DNA of 32,702 nt from Alphaproteobacteria bacterium (GTDB lineage: Bacteria > Pseudomonadota > Alphaproteobacteria > Micropepsales > Micropepsaceae), in the NCBI GenBank assembly GCA_019242395.1, contig JAFAVP010000097.1, positions 1 through 32,702 of the forward strand. Reading direction: 5' to 3'. Position numbers and translations under genes: made by a program. The notes beneath the pieces were generated by a model. The model was not told the origin of the DNA. It did no database searches and saw nothing but the letters and a program-made list of their open reading frames with translations. Of this stretch, positions 7,320 to 16,041 are shown piece after piece (position 1 is the first letter of the stretch; each line of letters starts with the position of its first letter).

Positions 7320-8609
7320 CTAGCTGGCTTCGATCGGAATCATGCAAGGCGGGCCTAACACCATATCGGACGCGTTAATGGCCTCTAGCGCGCGCATCAC
7401 GTTGGTCTCCGGACAGTGGTGTGTGACCATGACAATCGCGACTGGCTCGCCCGGACGCCGGCCACGCTGAATCATGCTTTCTATGGAGACGTTCTCACGC
7501 GCCAGATGGCCGGCGATCTCGGCCAGCACGCCCGGCAAGTCCCGCACGTCGAACCGCAAATAATGTGGGCACGGATGCGCTTCGGGGGGAGCTGCCGGTA
7601 ACGAATGCAGGTCTTTGGCGGGACGGCCGAAAGCGGGCCCGCTTTCTCCACGCGCGATGTCGACGATATCCGAGATGACCGCTGAGGTGGTCGGCTCTTC
7701 TCCGGCGCCACGGCCCTCGAAGGTGAACGGGCCGGCCGCGCCAGCGTGCGCCACAACAGCATTGAACACCGAATCCACATCAGCAAGTGGGGTCCCAAGA
7801 CGCACCAATGCCGGCTGCACCCGTTGATCCAGGCCGCTCGGTGTTTTCCTCGCTATACCAAGAAGTTTTATCCGATAGCTGAACTCTTTTGCGAAGGCGA
7901 TATCAGCGCGCGAAATATGACGGATACCTTGGATTCGGATCGCCTCCATGTCCGGGGGAACGCCAAACGCGAGCGCCGACAGAAGGGCCAGTTTGTGAGC
8001 GGTGTCTCCGCCCCCGACGTCGAGTTCTGGATCGGCCTCGGCAAAGCCCCGTGCCTGGGCCTCCGCGAGCACCTCGGCAAAGGAGCGGCCAGTGGCTTCC
8101 ATCTGCGTGAGGATATAGTTGCAGGTGCCGTTCAGGATTCCGCGGATAGCATCGATCCCATACGTGATGAGGCTCTGACGCAGCCCTTTCACAATCGGGA
8201 TTCCCCCAGCAGCGGCCGCCTCAAAACGCAATGGGACACCTTCTTTCTCTGCTAGAGCTGCTAGCCGTGCGCCGTGGTAGGCAAGCAGGGCCTTGTTCGC
8301 GGTTACGACCGCTTTCTGCGCTTGGAGAGACGCTTCGATGAGGCCAAGGGCAGGCTGCCCCTGGCCTCCTATGACTTCCACCACCAGATCGGCGTTTGTT
8401 TGCGCCAACGAAACCGGCTCTTCGATCCACGGCAGATGCGAGATGTCCGTGCGGCGCGGTTTGGCGCGATCCCGGGCACAGACCGCAACGAGCTGGAGTT
8501 TCCGGCCTGCGCGCTGCGCAAGTTCCTGCCCCCGTGTGAGAAGGATTTGAGCGACGCCGCCACCCACATGTCCAAGGCCAGCCAGCGCAATCCGGAACGT
8601 GCCCGTCAT
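7320..8609 (-). CDS. hom: Homoserine dehydrogenase
   Basis: Reduces aspartate semialdehyde to homoserine, the branch point to threonine and methionine; the metY-type gene at 19461 uses an activated homoserine. The 429 residues have an N-terminal NAD(P)-binding motif (ALAGLGHVGGGV, about 8-19) and TANKALLA around 103-110. The catalytic domain has GILNGTCNYIL and EADPELDVGGGDTAHKLALL, and a C-terminal ACT domain occupies about 350-425 (YLRFDVRDLPGVLAEIAGHL), typical of feedback regulation by threonine. TAGGAG lies about 6 bases before the ATG. It starts 31 bases after the OmpA-like gene, so the two are probably co-transcribed. Confidence 0.95.
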   Translation of the reverse strand: MTGTFRIALAGLGHVGGGVAQILLTRGQELAQRAGRKLQLVAVCARDRAKPRRTDISHLPWIEEPVSLAQTNADLVVEVIGGQGQPALGLIEASLQAQKAVVTANKALLAYHGARLAALAEKEGVPLRFEAAAAGGIPIVKGLRQSLITYGIDAIRGILNGTCNYILTQMEATGRSFAEVLAEAQARGFAEADPELDVGGGDTAHKLALLSALAFGVPPDMEAIRIQGIRHISRADIAFAKEFSYRIKLLGIARKTPSGLDQRVQPALVRLGTPLADVDSVFNAVVAHAGAAGPFTFEGRGAGEEPTTSAVISDIVDIARGESGPAFGRPAKDLHSLPAAPPEAHPCPHYLRFDVRDLPGVLAEIAGHLARENVSIESMIQRGRRPGEPVAIVMVTHHCPETNVMRALEAINASDMVLGPPCMIPIEAS

Positions 8610-8640
8610 TTCACGCTCCTACGGCGCGCACGTCGTACGA

Positions 8641-9729
8641 TCAACTTTGCAGAAAAATTTCAGCGCGGCGTTGCTCGTCCGCTGCCAGGGTGCTCTCGGC
8701 ATCCACCAAAACATGGCTGGCCGGAACACCTTGCCTGATCAATTCTCGCGCGACGGCGGTCGCGCAGGCCTGCGACCGATCAAAACTCTGCATAAGCTGT
8801 CTGTCTGGCGAGAGCCCTGGCGCGCCGCTGGCGGAGTGTCCCACTACGCGAACATACCCGCCTTTGGCTTTGAAGGCGGTCACCGCGGCTTGCACCTGGG
8901 CGATGCCCTTCTCGTCGAGTGCCAGGGTCTGCGCCGGAAAAGACACGACAGCAGCAGGCGTGCTTGAAAACGTCATGGCCGGGGCCGCTGGAGCAAGCGA
9001 TGCGAACCGTTGGTCGTGTTGGATCATCGCTGTGCCCGCGATCTGCGCAACGGCCGGATCAAGCGCCGGCGCATGGGAGGGCTGGAAACCGAATGCGGCA
9101 TCGTTCTGTGCGGCAGCCGCCGGTGCCGGAACAGCAAGCGGAGCACTGGCGAGCGGGGATTGCCCGACCGCCGTAGCGGCCGGCGTTGAGGCCGCCTGTG
9201 CGTTCGGTCCACCTGCTTCGGCCGGTAATGTGCCTGGCATGGCAGTTACCCCTCTGTCCTGTACAGGAGTAGCAGGGGCAGTCGCAGAAGAAGCCGCAGG
9301 CTGATCTGTTGGCAACGGTGACGCGGACGAGGCCAGGGTTGTTTCCGCCGAGGCTGCTGGAGGCGGCGCCGCCGCTGGCTCGCTACCGGCCTGTAATGCC
9401 TCAGCGCTGTATTGTGCCTGTGCACGATCAGCGACCAAGCCGTTCGCGACTTGCTTCTGCTCATCCATCGACGACGTGGTGGGCGCCTTGCTCGGGGTGT
9501 CGGCCAGAACTGGATATTTGTCGCTGGCTTCCGCAACCGTCGTTCCCTGCGAGGAACTCTCGTTTGCCGCCGCTGCCCCGGAACTGTCGCTGGGAGCGGT
9601 AGAAGGCTCATTGGCGGAGCTTCCCCAGGTCGTGGGATCGACCCAATCCGGGACGCTGGAACAGGCGGTACCGGTTGCGGCCAAAAGCGCGAGCGTCAGA
9701 GCACGCAGAAGCGATCGCGATGCGGACAT
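8641..9729 (-). CDS. OmpA-like outer membrane lipoprotein
   Basis: A 362-residue protein. The ATG at 9729 is preceded by GGAG at 6 bases, so the longer reading to 9759 is rejected. The N-terminus SLLRALTLALLAATGTAC is a signal peptide ending in an atypical lipobox, so lipid attachment is likely but not certain. A long Ala/Pro/Ser-rich low-complexity region (about 25-240) could span the periplasm or peptidoglycan. The C-terminal 110 residues resemble an OmpA/MotB peptidoglycan-binding domain: VRVVGHSASGAP, then SFDRSQACATAVARELIRQGVPASHV, ending RRAEIFLQS. It is divergent from phaC and directly upstream of hom. A specific partner is not evident. Confidence 0.75.
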   Translation of the reverse strand: MSASRSLLRALTLALLAATGTACSSVPDWVDPTTWGSSANEPSTAPSDSSGAAAANESSSQGTTVAEASDKYPVLADTPSKAPTTSSMDEQKQVANGLVADRAQAQYSAEALQAGSEPAAAPPPAASAETTLASSASPLPTDQPAASSATAPATPVQDRGVTAMPGTLPAEAGGPNAQAASTPAATAVGQSPLASAPLAVPAPAAAAQNDAAFGFQPSHAPALDPAVAQIAGTAMIQHDQRFASLAPAAPAMTFSSTPAAVVSFPAQTLALDEKGIAQVQAAVTAFKAKGGYVRVVGHSASGAPGLSPDRQLMQSFDRSQACATAVARELIRQGVPASHVLVDAESTLAADEQRRAEIFLQS

Positions 9730-9902
9730 TTGCAACTCCGTGTGACGCAGCCTCGCCAACCCAGCCGGTTCGTATAGCCGCGAGGCGCGGCAACGGCAAA
9801 TCGGCTGAAACCACAGTTTCGGGTTATCCCCCCTGCGCCAATGTGCCTTGCCGCACCGCAGCGGCGGGCGGTATGAACCGCGGGAAAGATTCCGGAAAAT
9901 TG

Positions 9903-11855
9903 ATGAGCACCGCAGAGAAAACCAGTTCGCGCGCCGAAGCCGCCAAAGCGGGGGTTGCCAACGGCAGACCCGACTATCGGGTCGGTGACCCGGGCGCGTT
10001 TGCCCGCAACATGGTGGAAGTGGGCATCCAGTCTCAACGGCTGCTCAGCGAATTCGCGCGCCACCAGGCGGAAAAGTTCGGCAGCAATCAGCCACTTGAT
10101 CCGCTCAATCTTACCGGTGCGTTTATGGATTTGCTGAGGGGAATCGTTGCCGACCCTGCAGTGATCATGGAAGCACAGTTTCAGTTGTGGCGTGACTATA
10201 TGGGCCTCTGGGAGCGCACGGCGCGGCGGATGATTGGTGGGGCGACCGAGCCCGGGGTTGAGCCCGCACGCGGAGACAAGCGCTTCCGAGACAAGGATTG
10301 GCAGGAAAACCAGGTCTTCGACTTCATCAAACAGAGCTATCTGCTCACGGCCAACTGGATGCAGAGCACGGTCGCGCAGGTGCACGGGCTGGACGACAAA
10401 CAGCGCCGCCGGATTTCCTTTTACACCAAGCAGTTTGCCGACGCGATCGCGCCGACCAATTTCGTGCTCACCAATCCAGAAGTGCTGCGCGCGACGCTGG
10501 AGTCCAATGGCGAAAATCTGGTGAAGGGGCTGGAGCACCTGCTGCAGGATCTGGATCGCGGCGGCGGCGATGTCGCCATCCGACAGACGCAGGATGTGTT
10601 CAAGGTTGGGGAGAATATCGCCACGGCGCCCGGCAAGGTGGTGTTCCGCAACGAGTTGATCGAGCTGTTGCAGTACGACCCCACAACAGAACAGGTTTAC
10701 GAGATTCCCCTGCTCATTTTCCCGCCCTGGATCAACAAGTTCTATATCCTCGATCTGCGGCCGGAGAATTCCTTCATCCGTTGGGCGGTGTCGCGCGGCT
10801 ATACGGTGTTCGTCGCCTCCTGGGTGAATCCGGACAAGCGGCTCGCGAAGCGCAGCTTCGAAGACTACATGCGCGAAGGCATCTTCGCGGGCCTGGACGC
10901 GGTGCAGGCCGCTACCGGCGCGAAGAAAATCAACTGCATCGGCTACTGCATCGGCGGCACGTTACTTTCCGCTACCCTCGCCTACATGGCGGCGAAGGGC
11001 GACGAGCGCGTGAATTCCGCTACCTTCTTCGCCGCACAGGCCGATTTCAGCGAAGCGGGCGATCTGCAGATCTTCATCGACGAAGAACAACTGGAGGCCC
11101 TTAAGCAGCAGATGGAGAATTCCGGCGGCGTCCTGGAAGGCGGCAAGATGGCCACGACCTTCAACATGCTGCGCGCCAACGATCTCATCTGGGGCTTCGT
11201 GGTGAACAACTACCTGCTCGGCAAGGAGCCTGCGCCTTTCGATCTGTTGTACTGGAATTCCGATACGACGCGCATGCCGGAGGCCTGCCATCTCTATTAC
11301 CTGCGCGAGTTCTACAAGAACAATGCGCTGGCGAAGGGGGAGCTTAGTTTCAGCGGGGTTAAGCTCGATCTTTCCAAGGTGAAGATTCCGATCTACCTGC
11401 AGAGCGCGCGCGAGGACCACATCGCGCCGTTCCGCTCGGTGTACAAATCGACGAAATTGTTCGGCGGACCGGTGCGCTTCATCATTGCGGGCAGTGGCCA
11501 CATCGCCGGGGTGATCAATCATCCGGACGCGAAGAAATATCAGTACTGGACGAACGACGCCTACGGCGCGGTGGTGAACGCGGGCAACGGCAAAACCGCC
11601 ACTACGAAATCTAAAGCGAAAGCAGCGAAGGCCGCAAACGGATCGAGCGCATTAGAGATGCGGCAGCCCTATCCCACCGCCGTGGAAGAGTGGTGGGAGG
11701 GAGCGACCGAACATCCGGGCTCGTGGTGGCCGGATTGGGATGCTTGGCTGTCAAAGCAGTCGGGCAAAAAGATCGCCGCGCGCAAACCGGGCGACGGCAA
11801 GCTGAAGGTGCTCGGCCCCGCCCCCGGCACCTACGTCCTCACCAAGGCGCAATAG
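9903..11855 (+). CDS. phaC: Class I poly(3-hydroxyalkanoate) synthase
   Basis: Polymerises 3-hydroxyacyl-CoA into PHA granules. The 650-residue protein carries the PHA synthase N-terminal domain (about 85-260) followed by an alpha/beta-hydrolase core. The catalytic triad is visible as C349 in the lipase-box-like GYCIGG, D505 in SAREDHIAPF and H533 in GSGHIAG. The 28-residue Asp-His spacing equals that of the Cupriavidus enzyme. YWNSDTTRMPEACHLYYLREFY and the C-terminal GSWWPDWDAWL are also typical. An Ala/Lys-rich insert lies near 560-585. The ATG at 9903 is chosen because the protein is then of normal size; ATG 9873 is possible, and no strong ribosome-binding site decides between them. No phaA or phaB is adjacent. 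Confidence 0.95.
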   Translation: MSTAEKTSSRAEAAKAGVANGRPDYRVGDPGAFARNMVEVGIQSQRLLSEFARHQAEKFGSNQPLDPLNLTGAFMDLLRGIVADPAVIMEAQFQLWRDYMGLWERTARRMIGGATEPGVEPARGDKRFRDKDWQENQVFDFIKQSYLLTANWMQSTVAQVHGLDDKQRRRISFYTKQFADAIAPTNFVLTNPEVLRATLESNGENLVKGLEHLLQDLDRGGGDVAIRQTQDVFKVGENIATAPGKVVFRNELIELLQYDPTTEQVYEIPLLIFPPWINKFYILDLRPENSFIRWAVSRGYTVFVASWVNPDKRLAKRSFEDYMREGIFAGLDAVQAATGAKKINCIGYCIGGTLLSATLAYMAAKGDERVNSATFFAAQADFSEAGDLQIFIDEEQLEALKQQMENSGGVLEGGKMATTFNMLRANDLIWGFVVNNYLLGKEPAPFDLLYWNSDTTRMPEACHLYYLREFYKNNALAKGELSFSGVKLDLSKVKIPIYLQSAREDHIAPFRSVYKSTKLFGGPVRFIIAGSGHIAGVINHPDAKKYQYWTNDAYGAVVNAGNGKTATTKSKAKAAKAANGSSALEMRQPYPTAVEEWWEGATEHPGSWWPDWDAWLSKQSGKKIAARKPGDGKLKVLGPAPGTYVLTKAQ

Positions 11856-11868
11856 GCACAAACAAAGT

Positions 11869-11983
11869 TGTCATGGTCCGCGCATGCGGACCCACCCAGT
11901 AGCGCGCGTCCGCGCGCGCTAATCAGTCATTGCGGCGCAGACGCGCCGCCGCTGGGTGGCCCGGTCAAGCCGGGCCATGACAA
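11869..11983. repeat. REPIN-like inverted pair of palindromic repeats
   Basis: Outer arms TTGTCATGG (11869-11877) and CCATGACAA (11975-11983) and inner arms CCACCCAG and CTGGGTGG are exact inverted matches. Each half encloses its own hairpin: TCCGC-GCAT-GCGGA on the left and CCCGG-TCAAG-CCGGG on the right. The middle (11904-11949) contains further GC-rich palindromes. The element lies between two convergent genes, phaC and the serine hydrolase, where it may also act as a bidirectional transcription end. Confidence 0.75.
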
Positions 11984-12015
11984 AGGGGGATGTTCGCGGC
12001 GCTCAACTACCGTAG

Positions 12016-13191
12016 CTATCGCGCGAGCGCTGCCTCCAGCAGCCGCACGAATTCGGCCTTCCGGGAGTCGTCGAGCCAGCGGACCACGGCAACGAGATCG
12101 TGCTGGTAATCGATGAAGACGATGTTGTCGCCGTTGCCGAGGAACATCACGGCATCTTCGCGCGCCGCCGGCAGCAGCTTGCGGCCGGTGTTCAGGAACC
12201 AGTTCATGAAGCCGTATTCAGGATTCTGCGGCGTGGGCGTCTTCGCCATCTTCACCCACTGCTCCGAGAAGATTTGCTTGTCGCCCCAGCGGCCGTTGTG
12301 GAGGCCCAGCAAACCCATGCGGGCGAGATCGCGGGCCGAGATGAACATGCCGCCGCCCCAGTGCCCGCCTCCGGGCGGCACGGGAATGCGCCTGCCGTCG
12401 ATCGTCACCCACGCGTTGTCATAGTTCTCCCAATGCCAGGTGTTGGAGGCGCCAATCGGGTCCATCACATATTGCTTCAGCACTTCCGGCAGCGGCTGCC
12501 TCCACAAGTAAGTGAGGGCTAGTGCCAGCGCGTTCACTCGCACGTCGGAATACTTCCACTGCTGCCCCACCGCCGGCGGACCGGCGGCAAGCTCCGTCCA
12601 CGGATGTTCGCCGGGCCGGTCCGCCCACCACGGCTTACCCCACATGGTGCCGATCCAGCCGGAGGTTTGCCGCAGCATCTGATCCCAGGTGATCGGCCGG
12701 TTGTGCGGCAGCTCGAAATCCGGCGAGGGATGCACGTAGTCGAGCACACGATCATGCACATCCCGGATCATGTGGCGGTCGAAGGCCACGCCGGCGACAG
12801 AGGAGAGAAACGTCTTCGTCACCGAATGGGTCATGTCGACGGCGTGGGTATCGCCCCATTCGGCCACGATGTAGCCGTGACGGACGATCAGGCCGTTCGC
12901 GGGCGCGTGCGGCGTCAGCGGGCCGATGGGACTGGAGAACGGCTCCTTCGCGAACTGCAGGGGAATGGTAATCCGCTGGTCGCGTTGGTCGATGACACCG
13001 TCCAGCTCCGGGGACAGCTTGGCCTCATGCGCCACGGCGAAATCGATGGCGGCCCTGAGCTTGACCGCGTCAATCCCTTCTTCAGACGGTGTGCGCGTCG
13101 CCCACCGATCACCGCGTGGTGGAAAGTAGTCGGTGGCTCCCGCTCCCCCGCCAAAGAGCAGCAGAATCGCTGCTGCGCAAATCGTTTTCAT
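12016..13191 (-). CDS. Secreted serine hydrolase, beta-lactamase (class C-like) family
   Basis: The 391-residue protein starts with a signal peptide (MKTICAAAILLLFGGGAGA). The SxxK motif is S123-V-T-K126 in MTHSVTKTFLSSVAG, and the second motif is Y214-S-D216 (KYSDVRVN), a common Y-x-D/N variant. GGGHWGGGMFISARDLARMGLLGL and the FLGNGDNIVFID segment fit the C-terminal half of PF00144 proteins, which include esterases, DD-peptidases and beta-lactamases. The substrate cannot be read from the sequence, and true beta-lactamase activity is not implied. It is divergent from the cupin gene, 78 bp apart, so the two may share a control region. Confidence 0.85.
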   Translation of the reverse strand: MKTICAAAILLLFGGGAGATDYFPPRGDRWATRTPSEEGIDAVKLRAAIDFAVAHEAKLSPELDGVIDQRDQRITIPLQFAKEPFSSPIGPLTPHAPANGLIVRHGYIVAEWGDTHAVDMTHSVTKTFLSSVAGVAFDRHMIRDVHDRVLDYVHPSPDFELPHNRPITWDQMLRQTSGWIGTMWGKPWWADRPGEHPWTELAAGPPAVGQQWKYSDVRVNALALALTYLWRQPLPEVLKQYVMDPIGASNTWHWENYDNAWVTIDGRRIPVPPGGGHWGGGMFISARDLARMGLLGLHNGRWGDKQIFSEQWVKMAKTPTPQNPEYGFMNWFLNTGRKLLPAAREDAVMFLGNGDNIVFIDYQHDLVAVVRWLDDSRKAEFVRLLEAALAR

Positions 13192-13269
13192 GAACGCATC
13201 TCGTTGATTTCGGCCACACTAGGAATTGCCACGGCGATGCCGCAAGCTTTGCGGTGAACGGAGGTCGTC

Positions 13270-13755
13270 ATGCGCCTACGAATACTGTTGGCCCTCACGC
13301 TCGTTGCGAGCGCCACCCTCGGCACAACGGCGTCAGGAGAGCCGGATCGTTTCGGGGTAACGTATGTGCCTGGCGGCGCATCGCGCGTGGCCATCGAGAA
13401 AGCGGCAAATCAGGCGGACGGGAGCGCCTGGATCGACTACGTGCGTAAAGCCGAGCATTCGACGCTCGTCGTGCGCCGCACCAAGCCAGGCCGCGCCGAA
13501 GTGCACACCGAATTGACGGATGTTTGGTACGTCATCGACGGTGGCGGAACGCTGGTCACTGGCGGCAAGCTCGTAGATGCGAAGACCATCGCGCCGGGCG
13601 AGTTGCGCGCGCGCGCTTCCAGCGGCGGTATCGCGCGGCACATCGGCAAGGGCGACCTGCTCGACATTCCCGCCGGCGTGCCACACTGGGTGAGAGGCAT
13701 CGATGGTAAGGAACTCGTTTACTTGACTGTGAAGGTCGCAACGCCGCCGCGCTAA
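13270..13755 (+). CDS. Secreted cupin-domain protein
   Basis: A 161-residue protein with a signal peptide (MRLRILLALTLVASATLG). It has one cupin barrel: motif 1 is around EVHTELTDVWYVIDGGGTL and motif 2 around KGDLLDIPAGVPHWV. Single histidines in each motif could help bind a metal, but the usual HxH of motif 1 is not complete. The start is well supported by GGAGG (13260-13264), 5 bases before the ATG. Function is unknown; a periplasmic location is inferred. It ends 3 bases from the convergent argC stop. Confidence 0.75.
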   Translation: MRLRILLALTLVASATLGTTASGEPDRFGVTYVPGGASRVAIEKAANQADGSAWIDYVRKAEHSTLVVRRTKPGRAEVHTELTDVWYVIDGGGTLVTGGKLVDAKTIAPGELRARASSGGIARHIGKGDLLDIPAGVPHWVRGIDGKELVYLTVKVATPPR

Positions 13756-13758
13756 GCG

Positions 13759-14772
13759 TCACAACAGCCCGGTGGTTTCCGGCAGACCCAGCATGAGATT
13801 GAGGTTCTGAACGGCAGCGCCGGCGGCCCCCTTGCCGAGATTGTCCAGCACGGCGATCAGCCGCGCCTGCTGCGTCCTGTCATTCCCGAAGACGAACAGC
13901 TTCATCCCATTGGTGAGCCGCAGCAGCTCGGCATCAAGAGTCTGAGTGGGCGCGGTGTGTTCCAACGCTTTCGGCGCGACTGGCCGTCCGTCGCGATGTG
14001 CTTTCGGCGCCTCCAGTGGCGTATCGAACGCGGCGACTTCGACCAGCTTCTCGCCGCGGTAGGCTTCGCTCAACACGCGATGCACATCGAACACGGTCGG
14101 CTTGCCAGGCAAAGCCCACAACTGCAGCGGCACCTCCACGATCATGCCCCGATAGAAGCGCCCCACCATCGGCGCGAATACGGGAGCATGCGCAAGACCA
14201 GCGTGCTTCTGCATCTCCGGCACATGCTTGTGCGCAAGGGTTAGTCCGTAGGTGCGCACGACTGTCTCTACGTGGCGCGGCGAGCTGCGGTCTTCGAACT
14301 CTTCGATCATAGCCTTGCCACCGCCCGAATAGCCGGAGACGGCGTTTACGGTCAGAGGGAAGTCGGCCGGAATGATGCCGGACCGGACCAAGGGCCGCAC
14401 CAACGCCAGGAAGCCTGTGGAGTAGCATCCGGGATTGCTCACGCGATTCGCCGCCGCAGTCCGCTCGCGCTGCCCGCGATCGAGTTCGGGAAATCCGAAC
14501 ACCCAATCCGGCGCCGTGCGATGGGCCGTCGATGCATCGATCACGCGCACCGCCGGGTCCTCGATCATCGCAACCGCCTCTTTCGCCGCCTCATCCGGCA
14601 GACAAAGGATCACGAGATCGGCTTCGTTCAGCGCCTCACGGCGTACCTGCGCATTCTTTCGCCCCGTTCCTGAAAGCCGTAGAAGCCGGAGGTCACCTCG
14701 CTCCTCCAAGCGTTCGCCGATTTCAAGACCGGTGGTCCCGGCCGCCCCATCTATGAAGACCGTGGCTACCAT
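13759..14772 (-). CDS. argC: N-acetyl-gamma-glutamyl-phosphate reductase, type 2
   Basis: Reduces N-acetylglutamyl phosphate to the semialdehyde in arginine synthesis, using NADPH. The 337 residues start with a nucleotide-binding region, VFIDGAAGTTGLEIGERL. The catalytic cysteine is C116 in SNPGCYSTGFLALVRPL, followed by NAVSGYSGGGKAMIEEFE and the histidine in THAHKHVPEM-like LAHKHVPEMQKHAG. The short N-domain identifies the type 2 form usual in Alphaproteobacteria. In many relatives argC follows rplM-rpsI; here a hemerythrin gene and an oppositely oriented DUF805 gene lie in between. Confidence 0.95.
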   Translation of the reverse strand: MVATVFIDGAAGTTGLEIGERLEERGDLRLLRLSGTGRKNAQVRREALNEADLVILCLPDEAAKEAVAMIEDPAVRVIDASTAHRTAPDWVFGFPELDRGQRERTAAANRVSNPGCYSTGFLALVRPLVRSGIIPADFPLTVNAVSGYSGGGKAMIEEFEDRSSPRHVETVVRTYGLTLAHKHVPEMQKHAGLAHAPVFAPMVGRFYRGMIVEVPLQLWALPGKPTVFDVHRVLSEAYRGEKLVEVAAFDTPLEAPKAHRDGRPVAPKALEHTAPTQTLDAELLRLTNGMKLFVFGNDRTQQARLIAVLDNLGKGAAGAAVQNLNLMLGLPETTGLL

Positions 14773-14802
14773 GATTCAGGGGCGTGCTCCGCCGCTCAGA
14801 AT

Positions 14803-14831
14803 TTGACAGATTTGCAGCGCGCCTTTTAGCT
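14803..14831 (+). promoter_or_regulatory. Possible promoter of the DUF805 gene
   Basis: A consensus TTGACA (14803-14808) is followed, after 17 bases, by TTAGCT (14826-14831), which is a poor -10. The spacing and position ahead of the gene at 14881 are right, but the weak -10 keeps confidence low. Confidence 0.35.
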
Positions 14832-14880
14832 CAGATGTTGCGCGGTGCCGAGTCGGCCTGCCGCGGGCGAGGAGGGCGAA

Positions 14881-15378
14881 ATGGACGTCAACAAACTCTG
14901 GCAGAACTTTATCGACACCGTCCAGAATCACTACATGGATTTTTCCGGACGGGTTGGGCGTTCGCAATTCTGGTATTTCATCCTGGTGTGCGTGGCCGTC
15001 TCGCTTATCGCTGCGATCGTTGATGGCGTCATCGGCTTCCGCGTTCTTGGAGCGATTGTAGGGCTCTTTCTCCTGCTGCCAACGGCGGGAATGGCAACGC
15101 GCCGGGTTCAGGATACCGGGCGCAATGGCCAGATCGTCTGGATATGGGTGGTCATTGCGGCCATATTCTGGCTGATCTCGTTGCTGGCAGCGCTGAGCAG
15201 CCCCTTCGGCGCGCTCGCCTTTCTCTACTTTTTCCTGACCATCGGGTGGATCATCACGCTTGCCTATTTGGTGGTGACGATCGTGATCATCTACTTCTGT
15301 GTTCAACCTGGACAACTGGAACCGAACCAATTCGGTCCGCCACCGCCCGTGTTCAATCCAGGTCCAGCCACCGTCTGA
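14881..15378 (+). CDS. DUF805 inner membrane protein
   Basis: A 165-residue protein with the DUF805 signature: FSGRVGRSQFWYFILV near residues 21-36, a PTAGMATRRVQDTGRNG motif after the second helix, then further hydrophobic helices and a Pro-rich soluble tail (QPGQLEPNQFGPPPP). Four membrane segments are expected. Its function is unknown. GGAGGGCGAA directly precedes the ATG at 14881, ruling out longer readings. It is transcribed opposite to all its neighbours and ends at a strong hairpin shared with the convergent hemerythrin gene. Confidence 0.85.
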   Translation: MDVNKLWQNFIDTVQNHYMDFSGRVGRSQFWYFILVCVAVSLIAAIVDGVIGFRVLGAIVGLFLLLPTAGMATRRVQDTGRNGQIVWIWVVIAAIFWLISLLAALSSPFGALAFLYFFLTIGWIITLAYLVVTIVIIYFCVQPGQLEPNQFGPPPPVFNPGPATV

Positions 15379-15394
15379 GCTGGCGCCCCACAGA

Positions 15395-15417
15395 AAAGGG
15401 CGCCCGCGGCGCCCTTT
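15395..15417. terminator. Bidirectional intrinsic terminator
   Basis: A perfect 10-bp stem (AAAGGGCGCC, 15395-15404; GGCGCCCTTT, 15408-15417) with a 3-base loop lies 16 bases after the DUF805 stop and 14 bases after the hemerythrin stop on the other strand. A/T residues at both stem ends give a short U-run in either direction. Confidence 0.75.
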
Positions 15418-15431
15418 CCTTGCCGACTTGG

Positions 15432-15959
15432 CTACTGGGGCACTCTCACTTTTTTCTTCGCGGCTTCGAAGTCCCGATTCATTTGCTCACGCTGTTCGTC
15501 GGAGAAGTTGTCCTTCACGTCCGACCAGATACTGCTTTCCTCTTCCCGAATGTGATGATTGAGGAGTTCGCGGAGGACTTTCGCTGCGGCCGCGAACTCG
15601 ACGGTCCCGGCACTAGCCTTGCCCAAGGTCGCCAGCATCCGATCCGCCAGCCCATGCTCCAGATAGCCCTCCTCGCCATCCTGCTTTGCTTCCTTGTCTC
15701 TCAGGGCGCGCAAGGCATCGTAGACGACCTTCTCTTCCGCCCGTGAATGGGGCACCAGGGCCCCCTTGATCTGCTTCAGCAGCGACTTGCGTTCGGCGGC
15801 GCGCTCGCTGTCCACCAGCTTATCCAGGAGGAGCTGGACTTCGCGATGCTCTTTCTTGAGCTTCGTAAGAATATCCATGTCGCCCTGCGAATAGGTCGCG
15901 GGCGTCAATGCGCTTTGCGCTCTGCGCGCTGTAGTTCTGATAGTGCCTGCCAAGCTCAT
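15432..15959 (-). CDS. Hemerythrin HHE-domain protein
   Basis: The 175-residue protein has a basic N-terminal leader followed by a four-helix HHE domain. Candidate di-iron ligands are in KKEHREVQLLL, LVPHSRAEEKVVY, GYLEHGLAD and LLNHHIREEESSIW. Proteins of this type bind oxygen or respond to nitric oxide or redox stress; which applies here is not known. The ATG at 15959 has GAGGG about 4 bases upstream; an internal ATG at 15878 (MDILTKLKKEH) is an alternative that gives only the domain. It lies between rpsI and the DUF805 gene. Confidence 0.85.
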   Translation of the reverse strand: MSLAGTIRTTARRAQSALTPATYSQGDMDILTKLKKEHREVQLLLDKLVDSERAAERKSLLKQIKGALVPHSRAEEKVVYDALRALRDKEAKQDGEEGYLEHGLADRMLATLGKASAGTVEFAAAAKVLRELLNHHIREEESSIWSDVKDNFSDEQREQMNRDFEAAKKKVRVPQ

Positions 15960-15992
15960 AGGTCCCTCATCTGATGGCGAAAAGGGAACGCC

Positions 15993-16016
15993 AGCCCGGA
16001 ACGCAGGTTCCGGGCT
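15993..16016 (-). terminator. Hairpin after rpsI, likely end of the rplM-rpsI transcript
   Basis: AGCCCGGAAC (15993-16002) and GTTCCGGGCT (16007-16016) form a perfect 10-bp stem with a 4-base loop, 26 bases past the rpsI stop. The following T-run on the minus strand is weak (TTCCCTTTT after a short gap), so termination is probable rather than certain. Confidence 0.6.
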
Positions 16017-16041
16017 AAAGTCGCAAATGAGGAGTTCGCGG

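Noticed and set aside
9675-9902. N-terminal extension of phaC
   Set aside because: It overlaps the divergent OmpA-like gene start and is not PhaC-like in sequence.
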